Shown here: in pieces, positions 18,984 through 27,947 of the stretch
Position numbering within the stretch: the first letter of the stretch is position 1
Layout of the letters: every line of letters begins with the position of its first letter
Assembly: GCA_937916515.1 (NCBI GenBank)
Contig: CALFSX010000151.1
Location: 20,294 to 84,293 of the forward strand
Length of the DNA stretch: 64,000 bases
Direction: 5' to 3'
Origin: an uncultured Planctomycetaceae bacterium
Lineage (GTDB): Bacteria; Planctomycetota; Planctomycetia; Planctomycetales; Planctomycetaceae
Position numbers and translations under genes: made by a program
Notes under the pieces: generated by a model
Told to the model about the DNA's origin: nothing
The model's input: the letters and a program-made list of their open reading frames with translations, nothing else
Databases searched by the model: none

Positions 18984-20828
18984 TTACTTTTCCACTACAA
19001 CATTGGTTTGACGCAAGTTCAGAGTTTCCACAGACTGCTGTATGCCAGATGGCCAATATACAGTGGCTCTCACAACCTGCGTATCTATGGATACGCCAAA
19101 ATGGACGGTTAAGTCATTCTGAGATTGAAAACTGCCTCCACCGACCACTTGACGAAGCTGATTTTTGCTTGAGGAATGTAAAACAACTCTAGCTCCAATC
19201 GCGTCGCGTGGTGACTGTGTGCCCACCAATTGGATTCGAACCCACGGATAATTCGAGACAGAAGAATTCAAAAGCACGGCTGCCGGTTCGTTGTTGTGTG
19301 CTGCAACCAAATCAAGCAGCCCATCATTGTTCCAATCCGCCATCGCAAGACCTCGACCAAGATGCGGCGATGAAAAATAATTTTGCGGAGGTGCTGTCAC
19401 AGCAGCGAATCTGCCGTCCCCCGAGTTCTGCAACAGCAATGGTAATTGCCGCAGTTTGGCAACCGTCGGGTAATAGACTACATGGCCATTGCTGATTACC
19501 GCGTCTTCATCACCATCACAGTCAAGGTCACCCATGACTGTACCAAACCCAACGAACAGCTGCCCAATAGCAGTGATGCCGGCTTCTCGACTGGCATGCA
19601 CAAAGTTTGCATTGCCGTCATTCTTGTATAGAGCAAACGATTCCTGTTCAAAGTTTGTTACCCACAAATCGGGAGTCAGGTCTCCGTTATAGTCACATAG
19701 GGCAAGTCCCATACTTCCATTTGGCCTGCCCTCGAAATCTGTCGCGGTCCCTGAAACAAGCGCGTCTTCCGTGAAGTGCCCCTTCCCATCATTCTTGTAG
19801 AGGAAGTTATCCACCATGTCATTGGCAACATAAATATCCAGGTCAAGATCGTGATCCAAATCGGCAAGGATAACGCCCAGCCCCTTTCCGTCTTTTCGGA
19901 GACCAGCTTCTTCTGATGCGTCGTAAAACGTTCCGTCCCCACGACTGTAATAGACGATGTCCTTCAACGCTTCAAATGCCCTTGGAGGGCAAACGTCTTT
20001 TTCGTGTTTCGGCCATGGAGAAGGACAGACTGGGTTATTCTCGAAAGACCAGTTTACATAGTGTGCAAGGTACAAATCTGGCCAACTATCATGATTTAAA
20101 TCGCCCCATGCGGCGCTGCTACTCCAGGTCTTATCCAGCAAGAGAGCAGTCTCGTGAACTTCCGCGAACGTGCCGTCCCCAAGGTTGCGGAAGAGTTGCA
20201 GACCACTGTAACCGGTTAAAAGTACGTCCGGAAATCCGTCGCAGTCATAGTCAGACATGCTGCACGCCTGCGTAAAAGTTTCAGGAGCTGCAATGTGCGA
20301 AACCTCTGAAACATCCGTAAATTTGGTTCCATTCAGATTGCGAAAAATGTGCGTGGAAAGACCTTTGACCTGTTGATTGACAAATTCACCGCCGCCAGCA
20401 AAAAACAGATCCGCCTGGCCGTCTCGATCGAAGTCGAAGGCCCCAGTGCCTCCACCCAAAGATTCCAGAATCGAATAATTCTCAGACTCCCGTCCGTTGC
20501 GATACGTTGAAGTCACCCCAGACGATTTGGAGATGTCATGAAACGAAATCTCGACGGGCGTTGTACGACCTTCGTGTTCAACGTCCCTTGCGTTGGGTGA
20601 GGTTGCTGAATTCTGATCCCGACATCCAATGATGGTCGAAAATATCGCAATACCTACTAAGCACCAGTATGCCTGCCCCCGAGGCTTCAAAAAAAAACAC
20701 CGGGATAACGCCGAACACCGGAGCACAACCACGTTGTTTTTTTGCGTAACCTGTGGCGACTGACGGCAGATGGGGTTAGACAGGTTCTCACCGACATTAA
20801 GGTATTGCATAGTGAAATTGGACCGCAA
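18984..20828 (-). CDS. CRTAC1 family lipoprotein (FG-GAP repeats plus ASPIC/UnbV domain)
   Basis: About 614 residues as the full frame. Many calcium-binding FG-GAP units (DFDRDGQADLFFAGG, DYDCDGFPDVLLTG, DLDHDLDLDIYVANDM) are followed by a C-terminal ASPIC/UnbV region (GARVVLHSS ... VHFGV ... ATVYWPSG). A lipobox IIGC lies at residue 69, too far from the frame start for a normal signal peptide; a TTG at about 20690 or another internal start would give a usual 23-residue signal. The start is therefore uncertain (TTG 20828, ATG 20810 or TTG 20690). Surface or periplasmic anchoring is inferred. It follows the TPR gene by 112 bases on the same strand. Confidence 0.85.
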   Translation of the reverse strand: MRSNFTMQYLNVGENLSNPICRQSPQVTQKNNVVVLRCSALSRCFFLKPRGQAYWCLVGIAIFSTIIGCRDQNSATSPNARDVEHEGRTTPVEISFHDISKSSGVTSTYRNGRESENYSILESLGGGTGAFDFDRDGQADLFFAGGGEFVNQQVKGLSTHIFRNLNGTKFTDVSEVSHIAAPETFTQACSMSDYDCDGFPDVLLTGYSGLQLFRNLGDGTFAEVHETALLLDKTWSSSAAWGDLNHDSWPDLYLAHYVNWSFENNPVCPSPWPKHEKDVCPPRAFEALKDIVYYSRGDGTFYDASEEAGLRKDGKGLGVILADLDHDLDLDIYVANDMVDNFLYKNDGKGHFTEDALVSGTATDFEGRPNGSMGLALCDYNGDLTPDLWVTNFEQESFALYKNDGNANFVHASREAGITAIGQLFVGFGTVMGDLDCDGDEDAVISNGHVVYYPTVAKLRQLPLLLQNSGDGRFAAVTAPPQNYFSSPHLGRGLAMADWNNDGLLDLVAAHNNEPAAVLLNSSVSNYPWVRIQLVGTQSPRDAIGARVVLHSSSKNQLRQVVGGGSFQSQNDLTVHFGVSIDTQVVRATVYWPSGIQQSVETLNLRQTNVVVEK

Positions 20829-20940
20829 AAAAACGGATGTGTATCGCTTCCTGCAAGTTTTGCAGGCAGTCGGCGTTGCTTTTATACCTTATCAGCCTGA
20901 ATCTGTTGAGTGAGCTCCATTCAGGACAACACGCAGGATT

Positions 20941-22272
20941 CTATTCAGCTGCACCTGCAGACTGCTGTCGATGAAGTTTCGCCAATTGAGCGTAACGAAT
21001 GTCCTTCGCAGCATAAGATTCATAAAGATTCGCAAGTAGTTGATGAGCTTTCTTGTGGTGGGGGGAACGTGCAAGAGCTGTCTTCAACCAGTATTCGCCG
21101 GTGAGTTTAGACTCGTGTAGCAGATAAAGTTCACCAATGCGAACGCGTTCTTCGACCAAAGATGGATCCTTGTTGATGAGGTCACCCAGCTGATCGACTT
21201 CTCGAAGTGCAAGCCTGGCGTCCTTTACTCTTTGCAGCTCGTTGGCTGCATCTTCGTTTCTGCCAACGCCGCGTAAAGCAATACCGCGGGCATGCCGAGC
21301 CGACAAATCCCCGGGATTTGCATCGATCGCCAGATCCAGCCAGCGAACTGCCTGGCTATGGTTTCCGAGGGCCAATTCCAAATTCCCGAGTTCAAGCTGA
21401 GCTGGAAGTCCTTCATAGCGATCACCAACACGCTGAAAACTTTTCCGAATTTCATCGGACGAAATTTTAACGATAGAAGCCAGCAGCGTTCGAGCCTCTT
21501 CGACTCGACCAATCGAACGCAGCGCCTTTGCCTCAGCCAGTCGCGGTGCCGCGTTGAACACCATTTGCCCCGCCAACTGGAACTGAATCAACGCCACATT
21601 GGGACGGTTTTCCTGCATGAGAATCTGCCCCAGTAAATAAGCAGCGGGGTAATGTTTCGGCTGACGTGCCAGCGCTGTCCGAAAAGCGTCAGCGGCTTCA
21701 TTGTTCTTGTTGTAAAACATGAGCAAACGCCCTTTATAGTACTGAGGCTGAGCATCCTCAGGAAAGGCATCGATCCATCCATCAATCAGCGTCGCCGCCT
21801 GCGTCAAACGAGCTGCGGCCAAACAACCATTGATATAAGCCTCGATTACTTCACGACCGTCAGATTCCCCCCGTACCAACAGATTGTCCAGTTGCCCTTG
21901 AATACCGTCCAACCTTCCCGATTGAGCCTGGGCGAGCAATCGCTGTATTTCAACGGATCTGACGACATCGCCCCCAAACTTTGCCGCTTCTTCAAGAGTT
22001 TTTTCCATCCCAACCAAGTCGCCTTGCTTCCGCTGAATCGTGGCTAACAGAAATTGATCCGCTGATGTTCGAGGACCGATCTGGATTGCGATTCTGGCCA
22101 GTGACTCAGCAGTATCAACATCCTGCCGTGCCAAAGCCTGAACGGCTTGCATGCGAGGCCAATAGGAAATCCCGCCAAACCACCATGCGAGAAGCAGCGC
22201 AACTGACACAAAAAGCAGAATACTTCTTAGCCGACGTTTGAGTTTTCCAGATGTGATCGATTTTGCTGTCAT
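20941..22272 (-). CDS. Membrane-anchored tetratricopeptide-repeat protein
   Basis: About 443 residues. One transmembrane helix near residues 17-36 (LLFVSVALLLAWWFGG), then tandem TPR units through the rest (examples YYKGRLLMFYNKNNEAADAF and HYPAAYLLGQILMQENRPN). TPRs mediate protein-protein contacts; the domain is predicted to face the periplasm. The ATG at 22272 is preferred over the TTG two codons upstream. It is the first gene of a leftward pair with the CRTAC1 lipoprotein, and TPR plus CRTAC1 adjacency suggests they act together. No enzymatic domain is seen. Confidence 0.85.
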   Translation of the reverse strand: MTAKSITSGKLKRRLRSILLFVSVALLLAWWFGGISYWPRMQAVQALARQDVDTAESLARIAIQIGPRTSADQFLLATIQRKQGDLVGMEKTLEEAAKFGGDVVRSVEIQRLLAQAQSGRLDGIQGQLDNLLVRGESDGREVIEAYINGCLAAARLTQAATLIDGWIDAFPEDAQPQYYKGRLLMFYNKNNEAADAFRTALARQPKHYPAAYLLGQILMQENRPNVALIQFQLAGQMVFNAAPRLAEAKALRSIGRVEEARTLLASIVKISSDEIRKSFQRVGDRYEGLPAQLELGNLELALGNHSQAVRWLDLAIDANPGDLSARHARGIALRGVGRNEDAANELQRVKDARLALREVDQLGDLINKDPSLVEERVRIGELYLLHESKLTGEYWLKTALARSPHHKKAHQLLANLYESYAAKDIRYAQLAKLHRQQSAGAAE

Positions 22273-23409
22273 TCCCAAATTCTACCATCAAGTTCTTCAA
22301 ATAGTTCATTGTTACGCAGCACGTACGTTCGGGCACAATCTAAACATTGCCCATTTCCGCCAAGGACAATGCCAATTAGGGATTCTCAGAGGGAGGTTGG
22401 AGCATCGCTGCGATTCAGCCCGACAGGCTCGGCATCCACGATATTGGTGCTATCAAGGATGTTAACCGTTTTCTTTTGGTTTTCACGGAGCTGTCGCTCG
22501 ACTCGTGACGAAGCAGGATCGCATATCGAGACTTAAGTCCTGACGAATCCAACTACCAAATTATTCTTCGGAAATGCCTGGGCGAATTGTTAACAACATA
22601 AGATAACTGAACGGCGACAGGTCCGACAATCCGTACCATCCTGCTGCTCGAAGCCAAATGGTTTTGCTTGTGGTAAGACAAAAATGCCCAAAAGAAGCCG
22701 GGCAGGAAATGTCTGCCTTCTACTCACTCCTGCGTCTGTAAATGAAGTCGACCAACACCGCCAATCGGGCGAATGCGTTGGCAACTCCGACTGCCGATGG
22801 GCTCCACGCCCAAAATATCGCAACACCAAATTTGACGCTGCACTTCTCATGAAGCAGGCCGCCCCTGCCTGTTCCAACTGTAGCGAATCTGCGGATTGTA
22901 GACTGTGATGCGTGATCGCGACAGTTGATGTTGCCTGTACGCGACTTGCATTCACCTGCGGTTCAGGGCGCTAAGGGAATGATGCGTTTTGATCACATTC
23001 CTGTATTCGTAGCGACCGCGCCGTTACCTGACTTGTAGGTTTACACTGGTATTCGTTGCCTGCGGATGCCGTGTTGGCTGCAAGGACTCGTCTGTTCAGG
23101 CGATCTTCGCTTCGCCGTGCTGGTGCCCCTTGCTTTTGAAGTTCTGAGCGAATGGTTGCACACGTGATTCCGCGTGTCGCTGCTGTCCGTTCAAACTTTG
23201 TGGGTTGTTCGGTTCAAGTGTTTCTTTTTTCCGTCCTCTACCGGTTCCGTAAGCTAAGTAGGCTGTATTGGGTAGTGTCTTCACTCCCGATCGGTCCGAA
23301 AATCGCGTTGTCGTAAGCAGATATTCAACCGTTGCAAAGCAGCATTTACCTGAAAATGTGGCTGTTTTGCTGGACCTTACTCAGTTCCATGAATTGAAGC
23401 TTTGTCCTT
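22273..23409. promoter_or_regulatory. Long divergent intergenic region upstream of the exopolysaccharide locus
   Basis: More than 1.1 kb between the TPR gene and the chain-length/kinase gene. Open frames of 121 codons (22590-22955, minus) and 62 codons (23096-23284, minus) exist, but they lack convincing ribosome sites and recognisable content, so I do not call them. The length suggests a long regulatory leader or decayed DNA. No tRNA or riboswitch fold was recognised. Confidence 0.4.
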
Positions 23410-25707
23410 ATGAACTCAAGTAATGAAAACCAGCCTGTGTTCAACGCTGGTCAGCTGTTTGGCGGCATGCAACCAACTCCGCAGCAACCGATTCAGCACC
23501 AGGCTGCTCCACAACAACCTGCAGCCAAAATCAGCAGTCGTGTTTCGACAACTCAGGCTCCCAACAATACCGGTACGGATCGTCCGATTACGTTTTGGGG
23601 AATTCTGGATGCATTTCGACGCCGCTGGATTCCGGCGTTGGCCGTTGCTATTCCAGCGGCAATGCTGGTTGCCGGTGTGCTGTGGCAAATGATTCCAGCT
23701 CAGTATGAAACATCTGCTTTGCTGAAAATTCAGCAATACCAGCAGGTGCTTGGTGCGGACACCAAAGAGCGTGAGTCAGAATTTCTGACCTACCGCGACT
23801 CACAGATCAATATGCTGAAAAGCCGCCCCATCCTGACTTCAGCGATGCGTGTCGAAGGCCTTAAGGAAACTCGCATGATGCGAGATATGAAATACCCGAT
23901 CGAATTTCTTGAGAAAAACCTGGACGTCGACTTCGACTACAGTGCCGAATTCATTCGTATTTCACTGGAAGGCGAGTATCCGGAGGACATCGCCATGGTG
24001 GTGAACGCCGTGAAAGATGTTTACCTTGACGAGGTCGTATACAACGAACGAAATCAAAAGATCAACGATTTGAGACTGCTGGAAACAAAGTTCAATGAAC
24101 TCGATCAGAACGTTCGCAAGAATCAGCAGCGAATTGCTCGAATGGCTGATGAGCTTGGTACCGGGGATTCAAAAATTGCCATACTCACTCAGCAGCGTCT
24201 GCAGGAAAATTTACGGGATCTGGAAAAAGACCTGCGCGACATCAATGACGATATCCGCAATGAAGAAGCGATTCGCCTGTACTATCGCGAACGCGGCTAC
24301 ACAGAAGAACAGATGCGAGCAGCCATGCCAATGATCGGCTTTGGCGGCAGCCGGAATGCAGCATTGCCAGCGGCAGCCGCTGGCCCCGATCCGGGAGCTG
24401 TTGCTCAGAAAAAACTACTTGAAATTCGCAGCAAGATCGCAGAGTTTCAACGGAATATCCGTGACAAAAATCATCCCGGCCTGCTGGCCATGCTGCGAAA
24501 AGAAAAAGAACTGGCCGCCGCTGCAACGGGTATGGTTGCCGCTCCACAAGGTACCCCCGGTGTTTCCATTTCGAAGTACGAGCACCTGCTGAAACAACGC
24601 GAAAAGCTGGAAGAAGAAATTAAAACGATGACCGCAGACCTCCGCCAAAGTGGAGCACGTCTGGTTCAGCTGGAAGAAGAAAAACGCGACATCGCTTCTC
24701 AGGAAAAAACCCGAGAAACGCTCGCTCAGGAAATCGCGAATCGTCGCATTGAACTTGACGCGCCTCAGCGAGTAAGCATCGTTCAGGAAGCCAATATTCC
24801 TGAGAAACGCAACATCAAAAAGCGAACTCAGATGGCAACGTTCGGCGGTTTTGCCATCTTCGGAATGGTGATTGCCGGGTTTACGATGTTCGAATGGTTT
24901 TCTTACCGAGTCGGCAGCACGTCTGACATTGCCAACGCGGTTAACCTGCGATTGGTCGGAACAATTCCGTCTCCCGACAAGGGAGGTTTACTGGGACTGG
25001 GCATTTTTTCCGGCAAGGTCAACTATGACGAATGGAACCGAGCCGTCATTGAATCGATGGACGTCGTGCGAACTTATCTGATGCGACACGTAGACCCAAG
25101 TCGACCGGCGTCGATTTTGATCACCAGTGCATCGGCCAACGAAGGCAAGACAACGGTTTCGTGTCAGCTGGCCGCCAGCCTTGCTCGATCTGGCAAGCGA
25201 GTCGCCCTGGTTGACTGCGACTTCCGTCGTCCGTCCGCTCATCTGATGATGGATGGCCAGGAAGGTCCGGGCATCTGCGAATATCTGCGAGGCGAAATCG
25301 CTCTTAAGGATACGTTCCAGCAGACTCAGGCGGCGGGCCTGACCTTTATCGGTGCCGGACAGGTCGATCAGGACGTGTTGCAGAAGCTGGCTGCCGACGG
25401 TGGTCGTGCCATGATTAATACTTTGAAGTCTCAATTCGACTTTGTGATCATCGATACTTCGCCACTGCTGTTTGTCGCCGAACCTTCCATGCTGGCTCAA
25501 AACGCCGACATCGTGTTGCTTTCAACTCGCAAAGATTACAGCCGCATCAACTATGTGGCTCAAAGTCGCGATTCGCTGCGAAGCCTGCAGGTACCTTTGC
25601 TGGGTGCTGTGATGGTTGGAGCGGATTCAGACTTCCAGCGGCAGTCTTACGGCTATCGTCAGGAAGTTCAGCGTAAGGTTAGCCGAGACAACATGGTGCG
25701 TTCGTAG
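23410..25707 (+). CDS. Polysaccharide chain-length determinant / bacterial tyrosine kinase (Wzc-like)
   Basis: The 765-residue inner-membrane protein joins a Wzz-type domain to a BY-kinase domain. A Gln/Pro-rich cytoplasmic start precedes the first membrane helix (about 74-94). A long coiled-coil periplasmic region (about 200-460) follows, then the second helix (about 478-496). The kinase has Walker A ANEGKTT (576-582), Walker A' VDCDFRRP (601-608) and Walker B VIIDTSP (679-685). Such proteins control polymer length and export. The C-terminal tail has only two close tyrosines (SYGY) instead of a rich cluster. It opens the EPS locus; a terminator directly follows. Confidence 0.92.
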   Translation: MNSSNENQPVFNAGQLFGGMQPTPQQPIQHQAAPQQPAAKISSRVSTTQAPNNTGTDRPITFWGILDAFRRRWIPALAVAIPAAMLVAGVLWQMIPAQYETSALLKIQQYQQVLGADTKERESEFLTYRDSQINMLKSRPILTSAMRVEGLKETRMMRDMKYPIEFLEKNLDVDFDYSAEFIRISLEGEYPEDIAMVVNAVKDVYLDEVVYNERNQKINDLRLLETKFNELDQNVRKNQQRIARMADELGTGDSKIAILTQQRLQENLRDLEKDLRDINDDIRNEEAIRLYYRERGYTEEQMRAAMPMIGFGGSRNAALPAAAAGPDPGAVAQKKLLEIRSKIAEFQRNIRDKNHPGLLAMLRKEKELAAAATGMVAAPQGTPGVSISKYEHLLKQREKLEEEIKTMTADLRQSGARLVQLEEEKRDIASQEKTRETLAQEIANRRIELDAPQRVSIVQEANIPEKRNIKKRTQMATFGGFAIFGMVIAGFTMFEWFSYRVGSTSDIANAVNLRLVGTIPSPDKGGLLGLGIFSGKVNYDEWNRAVIESMDVVRTYLMRHVDPSRPASILITSASANEGKTTVSCQLAASLARSGKRVALVDCDFRRPSAHLMMDGQEGPGICEYLRGEIALKDTFQQTQAAGLTFIGAGQVDQDVLQKLAADGGRAMINTLKSQFDFVIIDTSPLLFVAEPSMLAQNADIVLLSTRKDYSRINYVAQSRDSLRSLQVPLLGAVMVGADSDFQRQSYGYRQEVQRKVSRDNMVRS

Positions 25708-25736
25708 TCTGCGGAAACTGTTAGTCAACATGAAAC

Positions 25737-25771
25737 GCCTGCGACCACAACCTGGTCGCAGGCTGTTTTTT
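25737..25771 (+). terminator. Strong Rho-independent terminator or attenuator after the kinase gene
   Basis: An 11-bp perfect stem (GCCTGCGACCA / TGGTCGCAGGC) with a 5-base loop is followed by TG and six T residues. It lies between the kinase and deacetylase genes and ends 15 bases before the deacetylase start. It either separates two transcription units or dampens expression of the downstream EPS genes. Confidence 0.88.
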
Positions 25772-25785
25772 CAAGGGGCAGAGTT

Positions 25786-26709
25786 GTGAGTCGCGGCGGA
25801 TCTTTAGACGGAACATTTACTGTTGATGTGGAAGACTACTTTCACGTTTCAGCGTTCGCGTCGCGTATCAAGCCGGAAGACTGGCCCGCGTACGAATGTC
25901 GAGTTGAACAGAGCACTCACACAGTGCTGAATATCGCTGCTGAAAACGGCACCAAAGGCACATTCTTTATTCTGGGCTGGGTGGCCAAACGCTATCCGGA
26001 ACTTGTGAAAGAAATTCGGGCGGCAGGCCACGAAATCGGCTGTCACAGCCAGTGGCATCAGCTGGTTTACGAACTTGGTCCAGAACGCTTTCGAACCGAC
26101 CTGATTGAGTCTCGCGACACATTGCAGAACATCACCGGCCAGCCGGTCACTTTGTATCGTTCTCCCAGTTTTTCGATCACAAACAAGTCTTTGTGGGCGT
26201 TGGAAATTCTGGTCGAAGAAGGCTTTGATACAGATTCCAGCATTTATCCGATTCGCCACGATCGCTACGGCATTCCTACTGCTCCACCGGCACCGCACAT
26301 TATCCACACGCCGTCCGGACCGATTCGCGAGTTCCCCGGCATGGTATGCCAAGTGGGTGGCACAATTCTTTCAGGCCCCAAAATTCCTGTTGGTGGCGGC
26401 GGCTATTTGCGGCTGTTTCCGTGGCAGGTGACCAAACGCATGCTGCACAGTGTACGAAAACAGGGCCGCCCGCTGAACGTTTACATTCACCCGTGGGAAT
26501 TCGACCCGGCTCAACCCAGAGTGCAGGCTTCGTGGAAGTCGCGATTTCGCCACTATCAAAATCTTAAGACGACGGTTCCAAAAATTCGCAACATGTTGTC
26601 TGAGTTTCGTCTCGGCACAATGTCACAGGTGTTGGACGGAATGGTGCTTCCCGAAACCGGTCAAAAGCAACCCAGTGCTCGTCAAACCGAACCCGTTAAG
26701 TTGTCGTAA
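25786..26709 (+). CDS. Polysaccharide deacetylase, exosortase-A-locus type (DUF3473)
   Basis: A 307-residue NodB-type deacetylase that would remove acetyl groups from the exported glycan. The start VDVEDYFHVSAF near residues 13-24 carries the catalytic Asp region typical of the TIGR03006 group, HEIGCHSQWHQ contains the metal-binding HxxxH, and YRSPSFSI and HPWEFDP are further active-site blocks. The C-terminal part matches the DUF3473 extension. The start is GTG, with AAGGGGCAGAG upstream. No signal peptide is visible. It is followed after 11 bases by the glycosyltransferase gene. Confidence 0.92.
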   Translation: MSRGGSLDGTFTVDVEDYFHVSAFASRIKPEDWPAYECRVEQSTHTVLNIAAENGTKGTFFILGWVAKRYPELVKEIRAAGHEIGCHSQWHQLVYELGPERFRTDLIESRDTLQNITGQPVTLYRSPSFSITNKSLWALEILVEEGFDTDSSIYPIRHDRYGIPTAPPAPHIIHTPSGPIREFPGMVCQVGGTILSGPKIPVGGGGYLRLFPWQVTKRMLHSVRKQGRPLNVYIHPWEFDPAQPRVQASWKSRFRHYQNLKTTVPKIRNMLSEFRLGTMSQVLDGMVLPETGQKQPSARQTEPVKLS

Positions 26710-26720
26710 GCAAAGATAAG

Positions 26721-27947
26721 ATGAAACCACGCATACTTTATCTCACTCACCGAACTCCCTGGCCGCCTGATCGAGGCGACAGAATTCGTACGTGGAATAT
26801 TCTGAAGTACCTTTCCGCCAGAGCTGACGTTGATCTGGTGTGTCTGGCCGACGAACCTGTCACTCAGACAACTCGGATGGCACTGGAAAAGGTGACTCGC
26901 CGACTGGCGATTGTGCCTCATTCAGGCAAACGCCGCTACATTCGTGGAGCGTTGTCGCTGGCTTGTGGCCGCACGGTCACGGAAGGATTGTTTGAATCGC
27001 GAGTGCTGAATTCTGTGATTAAGCAATGGGCTCAGAATACAACTTACACGGCGACTCTGGCATCGTCTTCTGGTATTGCCAGCTATCTTCAGCGCACAGA
27101 ACTGGACGGCGTACGTCATTCGTGGATTGATTTGATCGACGTTGATAGTCAGAAGTGGCTGGACTATTCAAAGTCTGCAGCATTGCCGATGTCACTGGTT
27201 TACGGGCTCGAAGGCCGGCGTCTGCGTCAGCTGGAATGCCGTCTGGCGGCGAAGTCTGACCGAATGCTGGTTGTCAGCGAAGCTGAACGCAGTCTGTTTA
27301 CAGACTTCTGCGCGGACGCTCCCATACAGGCTGTCGGTAACGGCGTTGATACCGACTATTTTGCACCAGCTAACATGCAGGTAAAACCTCACACGTGCTG
27401 CTTTGTCGGTGTGTTGAACTATCTGCCAAACAGCGACGCCGTTTCGTGGTTCTGCGAAAACGTATGGCCCAAAGTGCATGAAAAATACGCTGACGCCGAA
27501 TTCCAGATAGTCGGTAAAAGTCCGACAAAGGAAGTTCTGGCACTGGCAGAAATGCCAGGAGTCAACGTGGTTGGCCCTGTTCCGGACGTTCGTCCCTGGC
27601 TGCATCAATCCAGCTGTGTTGTCGTGCCACTGCGGATTGCTCGCGGCGTTCAAAACAAAGTGTTGGAAGCGATGGCTTGTGGTCGTCCGATTGTATGTTC
27701 GCCGGAACCATTAAAGGGGCTGGCGGTAGAACCCGGACTACAGCTATTGAGAGCCGACAGCATCGATCAGTGGGTAGACCACATCAGTCGCGTGTTTGAA
27801 GACAGGTTTCGAGCCGAAGAACTGGGCATTGCCGCCAGCGCGTGGGTTCATTTGAATCATCGCTGGGAAAGCTGCCTGGAACCGCTTAACGATATTGTGA
27901 ACACATCATTCTCCGAGCCGGAACGTGAGATCGGAGTTGGTAAATGA
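26721..27947 (+). CDS. Glycosyltransferase, TIGR03087 (PEP-CTERM/XrtA-associated) type
   Basis: A 408-residue GT4-like enzyme. The N-terminus LYLTHRTPWPPDRGDRIR is the hallmark of the exosortase-A-associated group. The C-terminal Rossmann half has VGNGVDTDYF, GPVPDVRPWL and RGVQNKVLEAMACGRP, the nucleotide-sugar binding region. It should add a sugar to the lipid-linked repeat unit at the cytoplasmic face. Its stop overlaps the next gene in an ATGA arrangement, so the two are translationally coupled. Confidence 0.92.
   Translation: MKPRILYLTHRTPWPPDRGDRIRTWNILKYLSARADVDLVCLADEPVTQTTRMALEKVTRRLAIVPHSGKRRYIRGALSLACGRTVTEGLFESRVLNSVIKQWAQNTTYTATLASSSGIASYLQRTELDGVRHSWIDLIDVDSQKWLDYSKSAALPMSLVYGLEGRRLRQLECRLAAKSDRMLVVSEAERSLFTDFCADAPIQAVGNGVDTDYFAPANMQVKPHTCCFVGVLNYLPNSDAVSWFCENVWPKVHEKYADAEFQIVGKSPTKEVLALAEMPGVNVVGPVPDVRPWLHQSSCVVVPLRIARGVQNKVLEAMACGRPIVCSPEPLKGLAVEPGLQLLRADSIDQWVDHISRVFEDRFRAEELGIAASAWVHLNHRWESCLEPLNDIVNTSFSEPEREIGVGK

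Noticed and set aside
22590..22955. 121-codon minus-strand frame
   Set aside because: No ribosome site, no recognisable composition and no supporting neighbours; likely chance.
23096..23284. 62-codon minus-strand frame, Gln/Lys-rich, GTG start
   Set aside because: Only a GGGA directly against the GTG; no known family, so not supported as a gene.
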